DNA of 64,000 nucleotides from G963664115 sp965216035 (GCA_965216035.1 CBDCFM010000018.1:124001-188000), one strand, 5' to 3'; shown: positions 16,660-26,788, counted from the first letter of the stretch. Numbers and translations are program-made. Notes: generated by a model from the letters alone, not told the origin.

Positions 16660-19600
16660 ATGACAGTTTTGCGAAACTTTCTAATTGGTTTGACGTTATC
16701 TCTGGTGACTTGCGGCAGTGCTTGGGCGCAGGCCACTGCGCAGATGAGTGGTACCGTGCAGGATGTGACTGGGGCTTTGCTTCCTGGTGTGGAAGTGACC
16801 GCCACGCAGACCGACACGGGATTTGTCCGGATTACGGTTTCCAATGAAACCGGATCGTACGTACTACCGAATCTGCCCCTGGGTCCCTACACATTGGAAG
16901 GGACGTTGCCGGGGTTCCAGACGTTTCTTCAGACGGGAATCGTCTTGCAAGTGGGTAGCAATCCGAGCCTCGACATTACACTTGAGGTCGGCCAGGTGAC
17001 TCAGACCATCGAAGTGCAGGCGAACGCGGCACTTGTCGAGACCCGCAATGTAAGCATCGGGCAGGTTACCGAAACTGCACGGATCGTGGAACTGCCGCTC
17101 AATGGGCGCAACGTGCAGGAACTGCTGCTGCTCAGCGGCGGCGCCGTGGCTCAGAGGGGAACAAGGGGCGGCGGAATGCTGTATCCGGGCCGGTTGCTGA
17201 TCCTGGCCGCGGGGACACTGGGCACATCCACGGAGACCAAGCTGGACGGGATCACGCACAAGGACACTTACGATGGCCAGGCGATGCCGTTTCCGTTTCC
17301 CGATGCGCTGGCGGAGTTCCGGACGGAAATCGGTGGCCAGGAAGCCAAGGAGGGCCAGGGCGCTACGGTGAGCGCGGTGACACGATCGGGGACGAACGAA
17401 TTCCACGGGAATCTGTTCTGGTTTCACCGCAATGATGCGTTGAATGCGATCCCCTATTTCTCAAAGACCGAGAACTCATTGAAGCGGAATCAGTTCGGCG
17501 GGACCTTCGGTGGGCCGATTGCCGAGAACCGATTGTTGTTCTTCGGCGGATTTCAGCGCACGACCAACCGTGAGGATTCGGGCGCCAACCGTGACTTCGT
17601 TCCCACGGCTGCAATGCTGGCCGGCGATTTTTCAACCGTTGCCTCAGCACCCTGCTCCGCCCAACCCCGGACTTTGAGTTGGGCTCCAAATGGCGTCGAG
17701 CTGTTCAACAACAATGTCATCGATCCGATTCATCTCTCACCGATCGCGGTGGCGGTCGCCAATCGCCTTCCGACGCCGCAAGATCAGGCGTGTGGGGAAG
17801 TGACTTATGGCCAGGTGAACCAGGACAACGAGAACCAGTATGTGGCCCGGGTGGACTTCCAAGCCAGCGACGACCATTCGCTATTCGGGCGCGCGCTGTA
17901 TATGAAGCGTGACGAGCCGTCGTCGTTCGATTTTTCGCCCGACAACATTCTGGTTGCAGGAGATGTAAACCAGGATTTTCAATCCATGGGGTATACGGTG
18001 GGCAGTACCTACTTGATCAACCCCACCACCGTCAACTCCCTGCGTTTCGCGGTTTCGCGCCAGACCCGGCTTCGGTCCGGAAACGACTATTTCGATCTCA
18101 GCTCGTTGGGCGCCAATGTCTACGACGGCTATGCGCCGAACCGGTCACGAATCGAGGTTGTCAGCGGTTTTGGCCTCAGCGCGGGTGATGTCTGGAAAAT
18201 GGGAACCCTACTGGCCCAGCTCTCCGATGACGTGTCGTTTACTGTGGGATCGCATCAGATTGGATTCGGGGGGCGCTTCGCCCACTCGAGGAACGCGGTC
18301 CGTTTCGGTCTCGGCCGTACAACCGGCTTTACGTTCAACGGCAGCCAGAGTGGTTATGGACCGAGTGATTTTCTTTTGGGACGGCCCAGTGGCGTCAACC
18401 AGGGCAACGGGCAGCAGAACGACACCTGGGTAAATTACTTCGATCTGTATATCCAGGACACCTGGCAGATGACGCCACGGTTGACGGTCAACGCCGGCGT
18501 GCGGTGGGAGCCCATACTGCCGCATATCGACAAGGCGTCTCCGGTCCCGTTTGTTGCGAATTGGGATAGACAGAAGTTTCTGGACGGTGTCCGAAGCACG
18601 GTGTTTGCGAACTCGCCCCGGGGGCTGGTCTGGCCTGGAGACCCAGGATTCCGGCAGACGGCCAGCGGACTGGGAGGGGATTCCCCGAGGGCCAATCTGT
18701 GGAATACCTACTGGAACATCTTCCAGCCGCGCCTCGGTTTGGCGTGGGATGTCCAGGGCGATGGCCGCACCTCCGTGCGGGCATCGTATGGGTTGACGTA
18801 TGAACAGTACCCGGCGAACGCGCGCCTGGGCACGCAGACGGCCATGGCGCCTTACGGCGCGTCCCAATCCGTTTTGGCGCCCTCGGGAGGCTTGGCGGAC
18901 CCTTGGAGCGACCTTGCAGCGGTGGGCGGGAGCATACACCCGCTTGACTTCGGCACTGACGTGCGGTTTCCGCCGAACGCCGACTTCATGCCGGAGAACG
19001 GGGATCTATTCCCGACCTATGTTCAATCGTGGAATTTGAGCCTGCAACGAGAAGTCATGCAGGATACGCTCGTGACAGCCAGCTACCTGGGGACGATGAT
19101 GGTCCACCTCCAGGCGACGCACGCGCTGAATTTGTCAGTCTTCGTTCCGGGCGTTGGGGATGCCAACGGCAACTGCTTCTTGAATGGCGCGGTCACGCAT
19201 TTCACGGTCACATCTGGTGCGAATTGCTCAACCTTTGCAAATACGCAGGACCGTCGTTCGTTGAGCTTAGAGAGGCCGGAGTACAAAAATGATTTCGGAC
19301 GATTCGGTTTCCGGGATAACCCTGGCGTGCAGCAGTACCACGCGATGCTGATTTCCTTTCAGCGCCGTCCCGTCGACGGGATCAACCTGAGCACAAACTA
19401 CACCTTCGGTCACTGTGTCGGGGATTTTGTGGCGCGGGCTAATGCCGGCTATGGTTCGAGTGTGGTCCACACCTATCGGGATCCCACCGACCGCAGCTTG
19501 GATCGGGGCAACTGCGAAGTAGACCAGCGGCATAACTTCAACTTGACCGCGGTGCTCGAGAGCCCGGAATTCTCCAACCAGACGCTAAACCGGATCGCAA

Positions 19601-20112
19601 GTGACTGGCGGCTCTCCGCGATCTGGCGGGTGAACTCCGCCGGGCAAGATTGGGGGTTCAATCGGTCCACGGGACTCAAGACGATCACGCTCGGATCGCC
19701 TGCGACCGCCCAATCCCGCGGCGGGTCGGCTGTGGATGCGTGCCTCTGCAATCTGGCCAACCAGCGCCCGAACCTGGTCCTGCCCAACGCCGTCTATCTG
19801 GACAAAGAGGCTCGCCCGGGCGCCCAGTGGTTTAACCCGGCTGCGTTCGCGATTCCGGAGAGAGGGACATTGGGCAATTTAGGCAAGGCCAATATGGATG
19901 TCCCGACGTATTGGCAGTTTGATGTGGCCCTCGCTCGCACCATTAACGTGACGGAAAGCCAGAATGTCGAAATACGCGTCGAAGCCTATAATGTGTTGAA
20001 TAGCTTTCGGCCAGGCGTGATTGACACCAATCTGAACTCGAGCAACTTTGGCAGGATTCGCAGGGCACTTGATATGAGGATCTTGCAGTTTGCGCTGAAG
20101 TATGCTTTCTAG
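16660..20112 (+). CDS. Oar-like TonB-linked outer-membrane receptor 1
   Basis: The product has 1150 residues with a signal peptide at about 1-24 (ends AWAQ). A carboxypeptidase-regulatory-like beta-sandwich follows (about 25-110: ISGTVQDVTGALLPGVEVT pattern, TVSNETGSYVLPNLPLGPY). A plug-like region (ARIVELPLNGRNVQELLLLSGG) and a very long beta-barrel ending LQFALKYAF complete it; the terminal Phe is typical of outer-membrane barrels. Oar-like proteins are abundant in Acidobacteria and are thought to take up or bind large substrates such as peptides or glycans. AGGAGA precedes the ATG and a strong terminator follows. It resembles the receptor at 39640 along its full length. Confidence 0.92.
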   Translation: MTVLRNFLIGLTLSLVTCGSAWAQATAQMSGTVQDVTGALLPGVEVTATQTDTGFVRITVSNETGSYVLPNLPLGPYTLEGTLPGFQTFLQTGIVLQVGSNPSLDITLEVGQVTQTIEVQANAALVETRNVSIGQVTETARIVELPLNGRNVQELLLLSGGAVAQRGTRGGGMLYPGRLLILAAGTLGTSTETKLDGITHKDTYDGQAMPFPFPDALAEFRTEIGGQEAKEGQGATVSAVTRSGTNEFHGNLFWFHRNDALNAIPYFSKTENSLKRNQFGGTFGGPIAENRLLFFGGFQRTTNREDSGANRDFVPTAAMLAGDFSTVASAPCSAQPRTLSWAPNGVELFNNNVIDPIHLSPIAVAVANRLPTPQDQACGEVTYGQVNQDNENQYVARVDFQASDDHSLFGRALYMKRDEPSSFDFSPDNILVAGDVNQDFQSMGYTVGSTYLINPTTVNSLRFAVSRQTRLRSGNDYFDLSSLGANVYDGYAPNRSRIEVVSGFGLSAGDVWKMGTLLAQLSDDVSFTVGSHQIGFGGRFAHSRNAVRFGLGRTTGFTFNGSQSGYGPSDFLLGRPSGVNQGNGQQNDTWVNYFDLYIQDTWQMTPRLTVNAGVRWEPILPHIDKASPVPFVANWDRQKFLDGVRSTVFANSPRGLVWPGDPGFRQTASGLGGDSPRANLWNTYWNIFQPRLGLAWDVQGDGRTSVRASYGLTYEQYPANARLGTQTAMAPYGASQSVLAPSGGLADPWSDLAAVGGSIHPLDFGTDVRFPPNADFMPENGDLFPTYVQSWNLSLQREVMQDTLVTASYLGTMMVHLQATHALNLSVFVPGVGDANGNCFLNGAVTHFTVTSGANCSTFANTQDRRSLSLERPEYKNDFGRFGFRDNPGVQQYHAMLISFQRRPVDGINLSTNYTFGHCVGDFVARANAGYGSSVVHTYRDPTDRSLDRGNCEVDQRHNFNLTAVLESPEFSNQTLNRIASDWRLSAIWRVNSAGQDWGFNRSTGLKTITLGSPATAQSRGGSAVDACLCNLANQRPNLVLPNAVYLDKEARPGAQWFNPAAFAIPERGTLGNLGKANMDVPTYWQFDVALARTINVTESQNVEIRVEAYNVLNSFRPGVIDTNLNSSNFGRIRRALDMRILQFALKYAF

Positions 20113-20136
20113 ATAAGACTTCTGGAAAACTTCACG

Positions 20137-20178
20137 AGCCAGTGCGGCGGGATCACCGTCGCACTGGCTATTGTTTTG
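20137..20178 (+). terminator. rho-independent terminator of receptor 1
   Basis: AGCCAGTGCG and CGCACTGGCT form the base of a hairpin, extended inward by CGG/CCG across a GATCA loop, followed by ATTGTTTT. It starts 25 nt after the receptor stop codon. Confidence 0.85.
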
Positions 20179-20370
20179 CCTGCCCTTCTGCCGATCGTAT
20201 TCTCCTTAGCTCAAGCGACCGAATCGCCCCGGGGCTCACCTCGCCTCCACGTGAACAAAACGGTTTTACTTTTACTATCCGCTACTGCAGTTTGCAAAAT
20301 CGGCCTATACTCGCCGGTAAAGTAAATAAAGGATCTGAAAACGATTAATTTTTAGTACGGAGTCAAAGGG

Positions 20371-21279
20371 ATGCGAAACGACATTGTCTCAAGTGTAGGT
20401 TTAGGAGTGTTGCTAGTTTTTCTGCCAGTCGCGTCAGCCCAGCAATTGGAGCTGGAGTTAGGAAGAGAACCAGGGCTGGAGGTGCCGGAAGTGACTCCCG
20501 GGCCAGGCTGGAAGACCTGCGTCCGCTGCCAGAATCCAACTCATGTGCGGGCCGCGAACGAAGCCTATGACGTAGAGGGACATTCATTTGATCCGCACGA
20601 TTTTACCGGAGTTTGGGACAATCACCCGGACTCCCCCGGCAACGGCGGCATTTTTCTCGACGATGAGGCCATCACCCCGTTGACCCCAGAGGGACAGCGG
20701 TTATGGGAGGCGACCCAGGCCGAGCAAATCTACCCGGAGATACCGCCCATGAATGGCGGGGAAGGCTCGAAAGATCCCATGCTGAACTGCGATCCCCTGG
20801 GTTTTCCACGCTCGTTCACTTACAACTACGGATTCGAATTCGTTCACCTGCCAGACCGAATCATACAATTCTTTGAGTGGGGTTACACCCATCGCACGAT
20901 CTGGACTGACGGGCGGGCATTGCCGGAGGACCCGCCGCAGCCGCGGTGGTACGGATTCGCAGTCGGGAGGTGGGAAGGCGACACCTTGATCGTCGAGTCG
21001 AATGGCTATGAAGAAGGCTCCTGGCTCGACCAGGACCGGAGAAGCATGCAGAGGGGCTACCCACATAGTTACGACATGCGGATAGTGGAACGTTGGACGC
21101 GCAGCGCCTATGGCACGCTTGAGACCGAGCTGACGATCATCGACCCAACGATATACACCGCACCCTGGACGACGCGAGGCAAGCACGTGTTACGTCCGGG
21201 TGCTGAGATGTGGGAATATTTGTGTGTGCCAACCTATTCGGACCAGTACAATCGCGAGCTAACGGAAGGCGCGCGGTAG
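20371..21279 (+). CDS. secreted 'GRWEGDT' family protein 1
   Basis: The product has 302 residues with a signal peptide at about 1-24 (ends SAQQ). A CVRCQ motif sits near residue 50. The body shares with four other proteins in this window the order: PLTPEGQRLWEA, CDPLGFPRSFTYNYGFEF, IIQFFEWGYTHRTIWTDGRALPEDPPQPRW, GRWEGDTLIVESNGY, IVERWTRSAYGTLETELTIIDP, and PWTTRGK. The pattern suggests an all-beta domain. I know of no assigned function; the family is often found beside DUF6152 genes, as here (316 bp to the next gene). The closest relative in the window is at 32654-33529. Confidence 0.75.
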   Translation: MRNDIVSSVGLGVLLVFLPVASAQQLELELGREPGLEVPEVTPGPGWKTCVRCQNPTHVRAANEAYDVEGHSFDPHDFTGVWDNHPDSPGNGGIFLDDEAITPLTPEGQRLWEATQAEQIYPEIPPMNGGEGSKDPMLNCDPLGFPRSFTYNYGFEFVHLPDRIIQFFEWGYTHRTIWTDGRALPEDPPQPRWYGFAVGRWEGDTLIVESNGYEEGSWLDQDRRSMQRGYPHSYDMRIVERWTRSAYGTLETELTIIDPTIYTAPWTTRGKHVLRPGAEMWEYLCVPTYSDQYNRELTEGAR

Positions 21280-21594
21280 AGTTCCCCCGGGCGACGGCGG
21301 ATACGAACCTGGAGTCATACGGGGATTGTGGGTCCGGGTTGAGCGGCTGGCTTGATCCCGTGTTTTCGACTTTCGTATTATTTCGACGCCATTTGTCGCG
21401 TTTTGGGTCCTCAACGCTGGGCAGCACTGTGACTTGGCAAGAACTTTTGGCCAGAGCAGCGACACGAGAATCGTGCATACCATCTTGAAAATTTACTTCT
21501 GACTCAACTAGATTCCTTTCCTAAGACCGCTCTGTGAGAGTCCGATGTTATACTGCCACGATTCACGAATAAGTCCGACGCTTAGGAGGTACCG
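21280..21594. other. intergenic region before DUF6152 gene 1
   Basis: No gene is recognised. TATACT at about 21550 could be a -10 box for the DUF6152 gene, but no convincing -35 box lies at the right distance. Confidence 0.3.
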
Positions 21595-22050
21595 ATGAGA
21601 GCACAGCTGATAGTTGCATCCGCCGTCTTTGCTCTGGTGGCCGTATTCCTCATGCCGAGCGGTGTCGTTTTCGCGCACCACAGCAATGCGAAATATGGAG
21701 ACACCTTGGCTGAGATGGATGGGACCGTTGTCGAGTTTAGGTGGAGGAACCCTCATGTCACAGTCGTCTGGGACGTAACGGATGACACCGGAACAGCCGT
21801 AAGGTGGCGTGGAGAACTCGCATCTGTAACCACGGTGATGAGTCATGGTCTGACCAGGAACTCGATCAAACCTGGCGATGACGTTAGTTTTCGTGTCTAC
21901 CCATCAAGGACAGGATCGCCGGAAAGTGTAATTATGCATATGCTGAGGCCGGACGGATCCGTTCTATTGGGGTGGTCGCCTCAAGCGGGTGGAAGTCCTG
22001 AATTAAAAGCCGAGCGACTGCGCCAAGAGGCTGCCGAAGCGGCGAAATAG
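21595..22050 (+). CDS. DUF6152 family secreted protein 1
   Basis: The product has 151 residues with a signal peptide at about 1-25, after which the mature protein starts with the typical AHHS. The DUF6152 pattern is clear: DGTVVEFRWRNPHVTVVWDVTD, then VRWRGELASVTTVMSHGLTRNSIKPGD. The family is a small periplasmic beta-barrel or OB-like domain of unknown role, usually encoded next to 'GRWEGDT' proteins. TTAGGAGG is well placed before the ATG. The paralogue is at 32137-32571. The C-terminus (LKAERLRQEAAEAAK) is a short charged helix not present in the paralogue. Confidence 0.87.
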   Translation: MRAQLIVASAVFALVAVFLMPSGVVFAHHSNAKYGDTLAEMDGTVVEFRWRNPHVTVVWDVTDDTGTAVRWRGELASVTTVMSHGLTRNSIKPGDDVSFRVYPSRTGSPESVIMHMLRPDGSVLLGWSPQAGGSPELKAERLRQEAAEAAK

Positions 22051-22278
22051 ACTGCGACGCTCAAATCAACAAGGTATTGTCGACTCAAGATCCGAAGGTC
22101 GCACTTGTCCGGTATCGTCGCGAGTTGACCCGGCTTTCGTGACCATCTGTCCTTCGCCAAAACCTCGTCGGTTCATCAGACCACTGATTTCAATAGACGT
22201 GGACAGGTCGGCCTGAAGCCATTGTCATCTGGGTGGGCGGGTCTCGATGCAGTCTCGTCCCGGGGTTCGGCCCTTACG

Positions 22279-23106
22279 CTATAGAACATCCACGCCAAGT
22301 TCTGTCGCGAGATTGTCCCTACCAATAACTCCATCGCACTTGAAAGGGGACGTGCCTATCGCTTCCTGATGATCTGCCACCAATCCTCCGTCAATCGGAT
22401 TGCCCGGATCCTGGAGAACGGGGTCCAATACGCGTTCCACCGGTCCCAGGCCTCCGGCCTCTTCCAGCGTCACGGGATCCGCAAAGTACAACACGCCGGT
22501 TCCACGATCCAGGGCGATGTGGTGCGGCCGGGCCTGCAAACTTCCGATCGTGTCGATCAGCCGTCCCTCTTTGACGACCAGGATGGCGTTAGCGGAGGTG
22601 TCTCCGATGTATACCGTGTCGTCTGCAGCGATGGTAATTCCGGTTGGCGTCCGTAAGCCGATGTCGGTCCACTGTTCGATGAAAGTCCCGTCCTGATTGA
22701 ACACCTGGACGCGCGGGTTCTGGGCTTCCCGCTGTTGGTCACACACGAGCAGGCGGTCTCTGGAATCGATCGTGACACAATGAGGAACGTCGAACTGGCC
22801 CGGCCCGGGTCCCTTCCTACCCCCGATGATCCTGATGAACTCCCCATCTGCTGAGAAGTGCACCACGCGGGAGTTCGTATGACCATCCGCCACGAAAAGG
22901 TCGCATTGAAGGACCTCCCGAACCGGGATGTCATGACGCCGCTGGGCGTTCCCAGGTGGGTCATGTTGAAGGTCGCCAGAGAGAAGGTCGAATACCACAA
23001 GGCCAACCTGCCACCGGCGACGGCCGGCAGACAATAGGCGACGTCTCCGTTGGCCTACCCGAATTGGTGCCAGAGAAGGGTGAGCGCAATTGATCTCGGC
23101 CACCAC
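22279..23106 (-). pseudogene. degenerate NHL-repeat beta-propeller protein (peptidyl-amidating-lyase-like)
   Basis: The middle of this 275-codon frame is a good NHL propeller: DLFVADGHTNSRVVHFSADGEF, GPGPGQFDVPHCVTIDSRDRLLVCDQ, RVQVFNQDGTFIEQWTD, PTGITIAADDTVYIGD. This resembles the peptidyl-alpha-hydroxyglycine lyase-like group. The first 80 or so residues have no propeller pattern, no signal peptide and no ribosome binding site, and the last 60 also lose the repeat pattern. The gene probably decayed at both ends by small indels. It lies downstream of the metallo-beta-lactamase-fold gene on the same strand. Confidence 0.6.
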
Positions 23107-23409
23107 TCGTGCGCTTCTCTTTCAAGTCGAGGCGTATTGAACTCCATTCGCGAAAACCTCGCCCCCGATGACTGAGTCAAGGAGCAGAATTGCTTTCGCA
23201 ATGATCAGAATAGCCGCCGGTACGGAGACGGCAGGGGCCAGACTACGGTCGTCGAAGTGAGCTAGGGAGCCGAAAATGAAGTGAGGCCCAGAAAAATGAC
23301 ATCCGGTTGGGTGGAGTTGGGGCGATCACGAGCCCCGACTCCACCCCGTATGGGTCGCAGACACGCCGATCCTGTCGAAATCAAGCGGTCTGAAAACTGG
23401 ACTCCTCAA
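23107..23409. other. intergenic region
   Basis: No gene is recognised in these 303 bp. A short minus-strand frame beginning MEFNTPRLEREAHEWW could be the lost start of the NHL pseudogene, but it has no match I recognise. Confidence 0.3.
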
Positions 23410-24510
23410 CTACGGGCTGATCCGCGCCAGTTGAGCCCGAGTGCATTCCTCGATAATGGCCAGAAAGCCATCCAGGTTGCCCTGGCTGACGAGGGGATGC
23501 ACGTCGCTTGGCTCGCGGTACTTTACCGCATGAATCTTATCCAGTGCGTTGTCATAGAAAGGATGGATTGTCAGATACACATCGGCGCCCGTTTCTGCCA
23601 CGATCCTCCGCATCCTGCCAGCCGAATCCGCCCAGGTATTGAAAGTCTCTTCCAAACTTGAGTAGTACCGGACGCCGTAACGCTCGAAACTCGGGTTGAT
23701 CCCGCCCCATAGAACGCCAATATGCGTTTCGTTTCCGTCCTTGAGCGGGACGAGAGTTGAAACCGTGCCCGGCGTGTGCCCGGGTGTGATGTGGAGCGTC
23801 AGCGTCGTGTCGCCGAGGGTCAGTTCCATCCCATCGGTAGCGACCATGTCTCTCCGTGGTTTGGTCTCTTCGGCTTCGTTACTCTTTGCCAATGTGTCCC
23901 AGTCGGCTTCGGAGAGAATGATTCGGGCGTTGTAGGTCTCCTGGACATACTTCGCACCGAAATAACGGTCGCCATGCGCATGGCTGACGACGACATACTT
24001 GATGTCTGCCGGATCGAGACCCAGCTTCTCGAGTCCATCCGTGATCAAATCGACCGACTGGTACTCATGCGCCGCGTCGAGGAGAATAATTCCCTCGGAT
24101 GTGGTTACTGCCCAGATGGAGTCACCCGCATCGGAGGGAACACTGTAACCATTCCCCATGCTGCCAATCCAATACAGGTTGTCGAAAACCTTCGCCGGCT
24201 CGCTGTACCAGTCCGAGCGTGCCGGCCGGTTTCGCACTCGCGCTGCAAAGGACGCTCCGACCTGTAATCCGGGCTCCACAGGTCCTCGCAGGGACAATGC
24301 CGGTGCACAGACTCTCTCGTATAAAACCATGAGACTGTGCCCGGGCCGCCATGCCGCGTCCCAGGCTTTCTCAAGATGGGCTCGAGCCGACGCATTAATA
24401 TGGGGGGCTTGGATCGCTGCCTTCGAGCTTGATTGGGCATGTGCCCGAATCGACATCCCGCTCGGCAGGAGCAAGCCGACGCACAATAGAGGTAGCCAAT
24501 AGCGCTTCAT
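23410..24510 (-). CDS. secreted metallo-beta-lactamase-fold hydrolase 1
   Basis: The product has 366 residues from ATG 24510, preferred over the frame start at 24537 because AAAGGGAG lies just upstream and a signal peptide follows (about 1-25, ends AHAQ). The metal-binding signature is VVSHAHGDRYFGAKY (HxHxD present), with a second-half GHTPGTVSTL and a C-terminal His in TIHPFYDN. This is a periplasmic MBL-fold hydrolase of unknown substrate. A close relative lies at 30520-31569 on the other side of the second module, and both share GDTTLTLHITPGHTPGT-type strands. Confidence 0.85.
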   Translation of the reverse strand: MKRYWLPLLCVGLLLPSGMSIRAHAQSSSKAAIQAPHINASARAHLEKAWDAAWRPGHSLMVLYERVCAPALSLRGPVEPGLQVGASFAARVRNRPARSDWYSEPAKVFDNLYWIGSMGNGYSVPSDAGDSIWAVTTSEGIILLDAAHEYQSVDLITDGLEKLGLDPADIKYVVVSHAHGDRYFGAKYVQETYNARIILSEADWDTLAKSNEAEETKPRRDMVATDGMELTLGDTTLTLHITPGHTPGTVSTLVPLKDGNETHIGVLWGGINPSFERYGVRYYSSLEETFNTWADSAGRMRRIVAETGADVYLTIHPFYDNALDKIHAVKYREPSDVHPLVSQGNLDGFLAIIEECTRAQLARISP

Positions 24511-24817
24511 TTTTGGGACTCCCTTTTTCTGATTCATTTGATTCGGAATCGGATCGATGTCATCGAGTCCGACGCGGGGACCCTCGCTTCCAAGTCGCCT
24601 GCCCCGCTGCCCCGGATCGTCAACAGTCGTTCACTGGAATCACGGTCGCCGCGGTTCAACAAACGACCGATCGGGTGAGGCAATGTCTACAAGGCGATCG
24701 GATCTGATGGCAGGGACAGGTTTTGCGGGCGCGTCGAATGGGTTTCGACCGATGCCACCCCGACCCGGGGGACCGTGCCGACTTCTCAAGCCCGTCGGCG
24801 TTAATCCACCTATCGAT
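24511..24817. other. intergenic region between module copy 2 and the MBL-fold gene
   Basis: No gene or clear signal is seen. Confidence 0.3.
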
Positions 24818-25387
24818 CTAGGTCGGATCCACTTCGGTGATCTCCGTAAGGTAGAGGCGCATCCGCTCGATTTTTCTGTCCTCGTTGTACTCCAGAAACA
24901 CCGATCCTGGAGCCATAAACCTTCGACGATCTTCCCGCAAAGAATAGGCTGCGGTGATCTGGAACGAAATACCGAGTCCGCCCCAGGGCAGAGGCGTGGA
25001 GTAGACCAGATACGCTCCCTGGTATTCCCCGCCCGTCCGCCGGTTGCGGATGTAGTCCAGCCGGACGTGCGTGCTCGCAATCTTCTCGACCCATTTCCGA
25101 AGTTGTCCGCTCCCACGCAGCATGACGGGGCCAATTTGATCTTCGTCATGTGGCGGCAGGTTCGCGATCACGTCAGGAGCGAAGGGTTCCATCATCCGGT
25201 CGACAACCTGATCGAACCCTTGCGCCTGTCGATCCATGGATAGAGACCACTCGTCCAGGGCATTCAGACTGTCGATCCATACCTCTGCGAGCAGTTCGGC
25301 CTCGCCTGCTTCGACTTCGGTTCTCTGAGCTTGAAGTCCACCCGGAGCCAGGATTGCGATCAAAGGCAATAGTATCAATCGGCGCAT
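24818..25387 (-). CDS. secreted SnoaL/NTF2-like protein, module copy 2
   Basis: The product has 189 residues with a signal peptide at about 1-21 (ends LQAQ). It parallels the copy at 9261-9860: LLAEVWIDSLNALDEW, FDQVVDRMMEPFAPDVIANLPPHDEDQIGPVML in two runs, LPWGGLGISFQITAAYSLR, and VFLEYNEDRKIERMRL. GAGGAAATG precedes the start. It is the last gene of the second five-gene operon. The broken third copy at 43725-44316 is closer to this one (shared LPWGGLG.SF). No active site can be named. Confidence 0.72.
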   Translation of the reverse strand: MRRLILLPLIAILAPGGLQAQRTEVEAGEAELLAEVWIDSLNALDEWSLSMDRQAQGFDQVVDRMMEPFAPDVIANLPPHDEDQIGPVMLRGSGQLRKWVEKIASTHVRLDYIRNRRTGGEYQGAYLVYSTPLPWGGLGISFQITAAYSLREDRRRFMAPGSVFLEYNEDRKIERMRLYLTEITEVDPT

Positions 25388-25421
25388 AATAACATTTCCT
25401 CAGCTATTAAATGACGGGTGT

Positions 25422-25832
25422 CTACGGTTTTATGATGTAACCGCTACCGATCTCTTCGCGATGAGTGAAGTGGCAGGCTGTGCAAGCTCTCCGAATCGTT
25501 GCATACGCCTCCTTTGCCGCGTCAATATCACCGCGACTGGCGGCCGCACTGACTGCCGCTGCGGCATCGCGCGCGAACTGGGCGTACTTCAGTGCATCTT
25601 TGGTGTTTAACGGTGCCCACCATGCCTCAGTTTCCCGGAATAGTTCTTCCAGTCGGGCAGCGTCTCCAGCGGCCGCGGCTGCGCTATTCGCATCCAGATT
25701 CGTCCCGGTGCTGGCGAATGTTGCTCCAATGTCCTTCATGATCTGATCATGAAGCCGCTGTTGCGCGAATGCCGTGGTTGGGGCGAAACCCCCGGCCATA
25801 ATGATTATCGCTAAGACAAACCGTCGATTCAT
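25422..25832 (-). CDS. cytochrome c'/c556-like protein, module copy 2
   Basis: The product has 136 residues with a signal peptide at about 1-24 (ends AFAQ). The single heme c motif is CTACH at 117-121 near the C-terminus, after an alanine-rich helical region, matching the cytochrome c'/c556 layout. The C-terminal SGYIIKP parallels SGFLIRP in copy 1. It is shorter than copy 1 because it lacks the acidic insert. It sits between the SUMF1-like and SnoaL-like genes in the second operon. Confidence 0.8.
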   Translation of the reverse strand: MNRRFVLAIIIMAGGFAPTTAFAQQRLHDQIMKDIGATFASTGTNLDANSAAAAAGDAARLEELFRETEAWWAPLNTKDALKYAQFARDAAAAVSAAASRGDIDAAKEAYATIRRACTACHFTHREEIGSGYIIKP

Positions 25833-25948
25833 CTCTTTGCCCTGCCCGCCGCCGTGCGCAATGCCTATTCGGCGTGTCCGCTGAATTCAAACTTTGAAGT
25901 AACTTGAGATCAGGGTGGTTGTGCGTATCAAATCAAATGGTCAACGGG

Positions 25949-26788
25949 TCAATCGGCATCTTTCGCGCAGCGGAAACCGATCGTCGTCATACGGAGCTCC
26001 GGATCGGTAAATTTCCGGTAGTGAACCATGTTCTGGTCCCCATGTCCGCGGCCGTCCACCCAACTCGAGCCTCGAACGCTCCTGTACAGACCGGTCTCCG
26101 GACCCTGTGGATTCTCTTTGTCCATGAAGGGATAGTAGTTGCTGTCATACCAGTCACCGACCCACTCCATCATATTTCCAACCATGTCGTAGAGGCCGTA
26201 ACCGTTGGGAGGGAACGAACCGATGTCTATGGCGCGACTGAGGCCAAGAGCGGCTTGTACGGGCTTGTTGGTGTTGCGTCTGGGTCTGTGTTGAATTGCG
26301 CCCTCCTCGTCGAAGACGTTCACCTCGACGTCTCCCCATGCGTAACGATTCCGGTCCAGCCCCCCTCGCGCCGCTTTTTCCCATTCCGCTTCTGTTGGAA
26401 GACGTTTGCCGGCCCATCCGCAGTAATCCCTCCCTTCGTACCAGCTGACGTTGGCGACCGGCAAGAGCTCTTCACCGTCCGGGATCCGTTGGTACGGCCA
26501 GTGCCAGGGCGCCTTGATCCCCGTTGCTTCGACGAACAGGGCATAGCCCTTGTTCGTCACGTGGTACTTGTCGAAGTAGAAGGCGTCCACGTAGACGTTG
26601 TTGGCTGGAATATCATCCATCCTGTCCCGCGCGACGATGTCGATTGAATCCAGAAAAAAGGCATGGGCCCGGCCCATCCAGAACTTGCCGCCGGGTATAC
26701 GCGTCATGTCTTCCGGAGCCGCGATTTGCGCCGCGGCTGGCAAGGCAGCCAAAACGCAACAGGCGAGGGCCAATACGATCAATCTCAT
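25949..26788 (-). CDS. SUMF1/formylglycine-generating-enzyme-like protein, module copy 2
   Basis: The product has 279 residues with a signal peptide at about 1-21 (ends AAAQ). Key segments are MTRIPGGKFWMGR, YHVTNKGYALFVEATGIKAPWHWP, GKRLPTEAEWEKAARGG, NGYGLYDMVGNMMEWVGDWY and a C-terminal TIGFRCAK. As in copy 1, the formylglycine-generating cysteine pair is not seen. The start overlaps the DUF1501 stop by 4 bp (ATGA), so it is translationally coupled to that gene. Periplasmic. Confidence 0.87.
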   Translation of the reverse strand: MRLIVLALACCVLAALPAAAQIAAPEDMTRIPGGKFWMGRAHAFFLDSIDIVARDRMDDIPANNVYVDAFYFDKYHVTNKGYALFVEATGIKAPWHWPYQRIPDGEELLPVANVSWYEGRDYCGWAGKRLPTEAEWEKAARGGLDRNRYAWGDVEVNVFDEEGAIQHRPRRNTNKPVQAALGLSRAIDIGSFPPNGYGLYDMVGNMMEWVGDWYDSNYYPFMDKENPQGPETGLYRSVRGSSWVDGRGHGDQNMVHYRKFTDPELRMTTIGFRCAKDAD

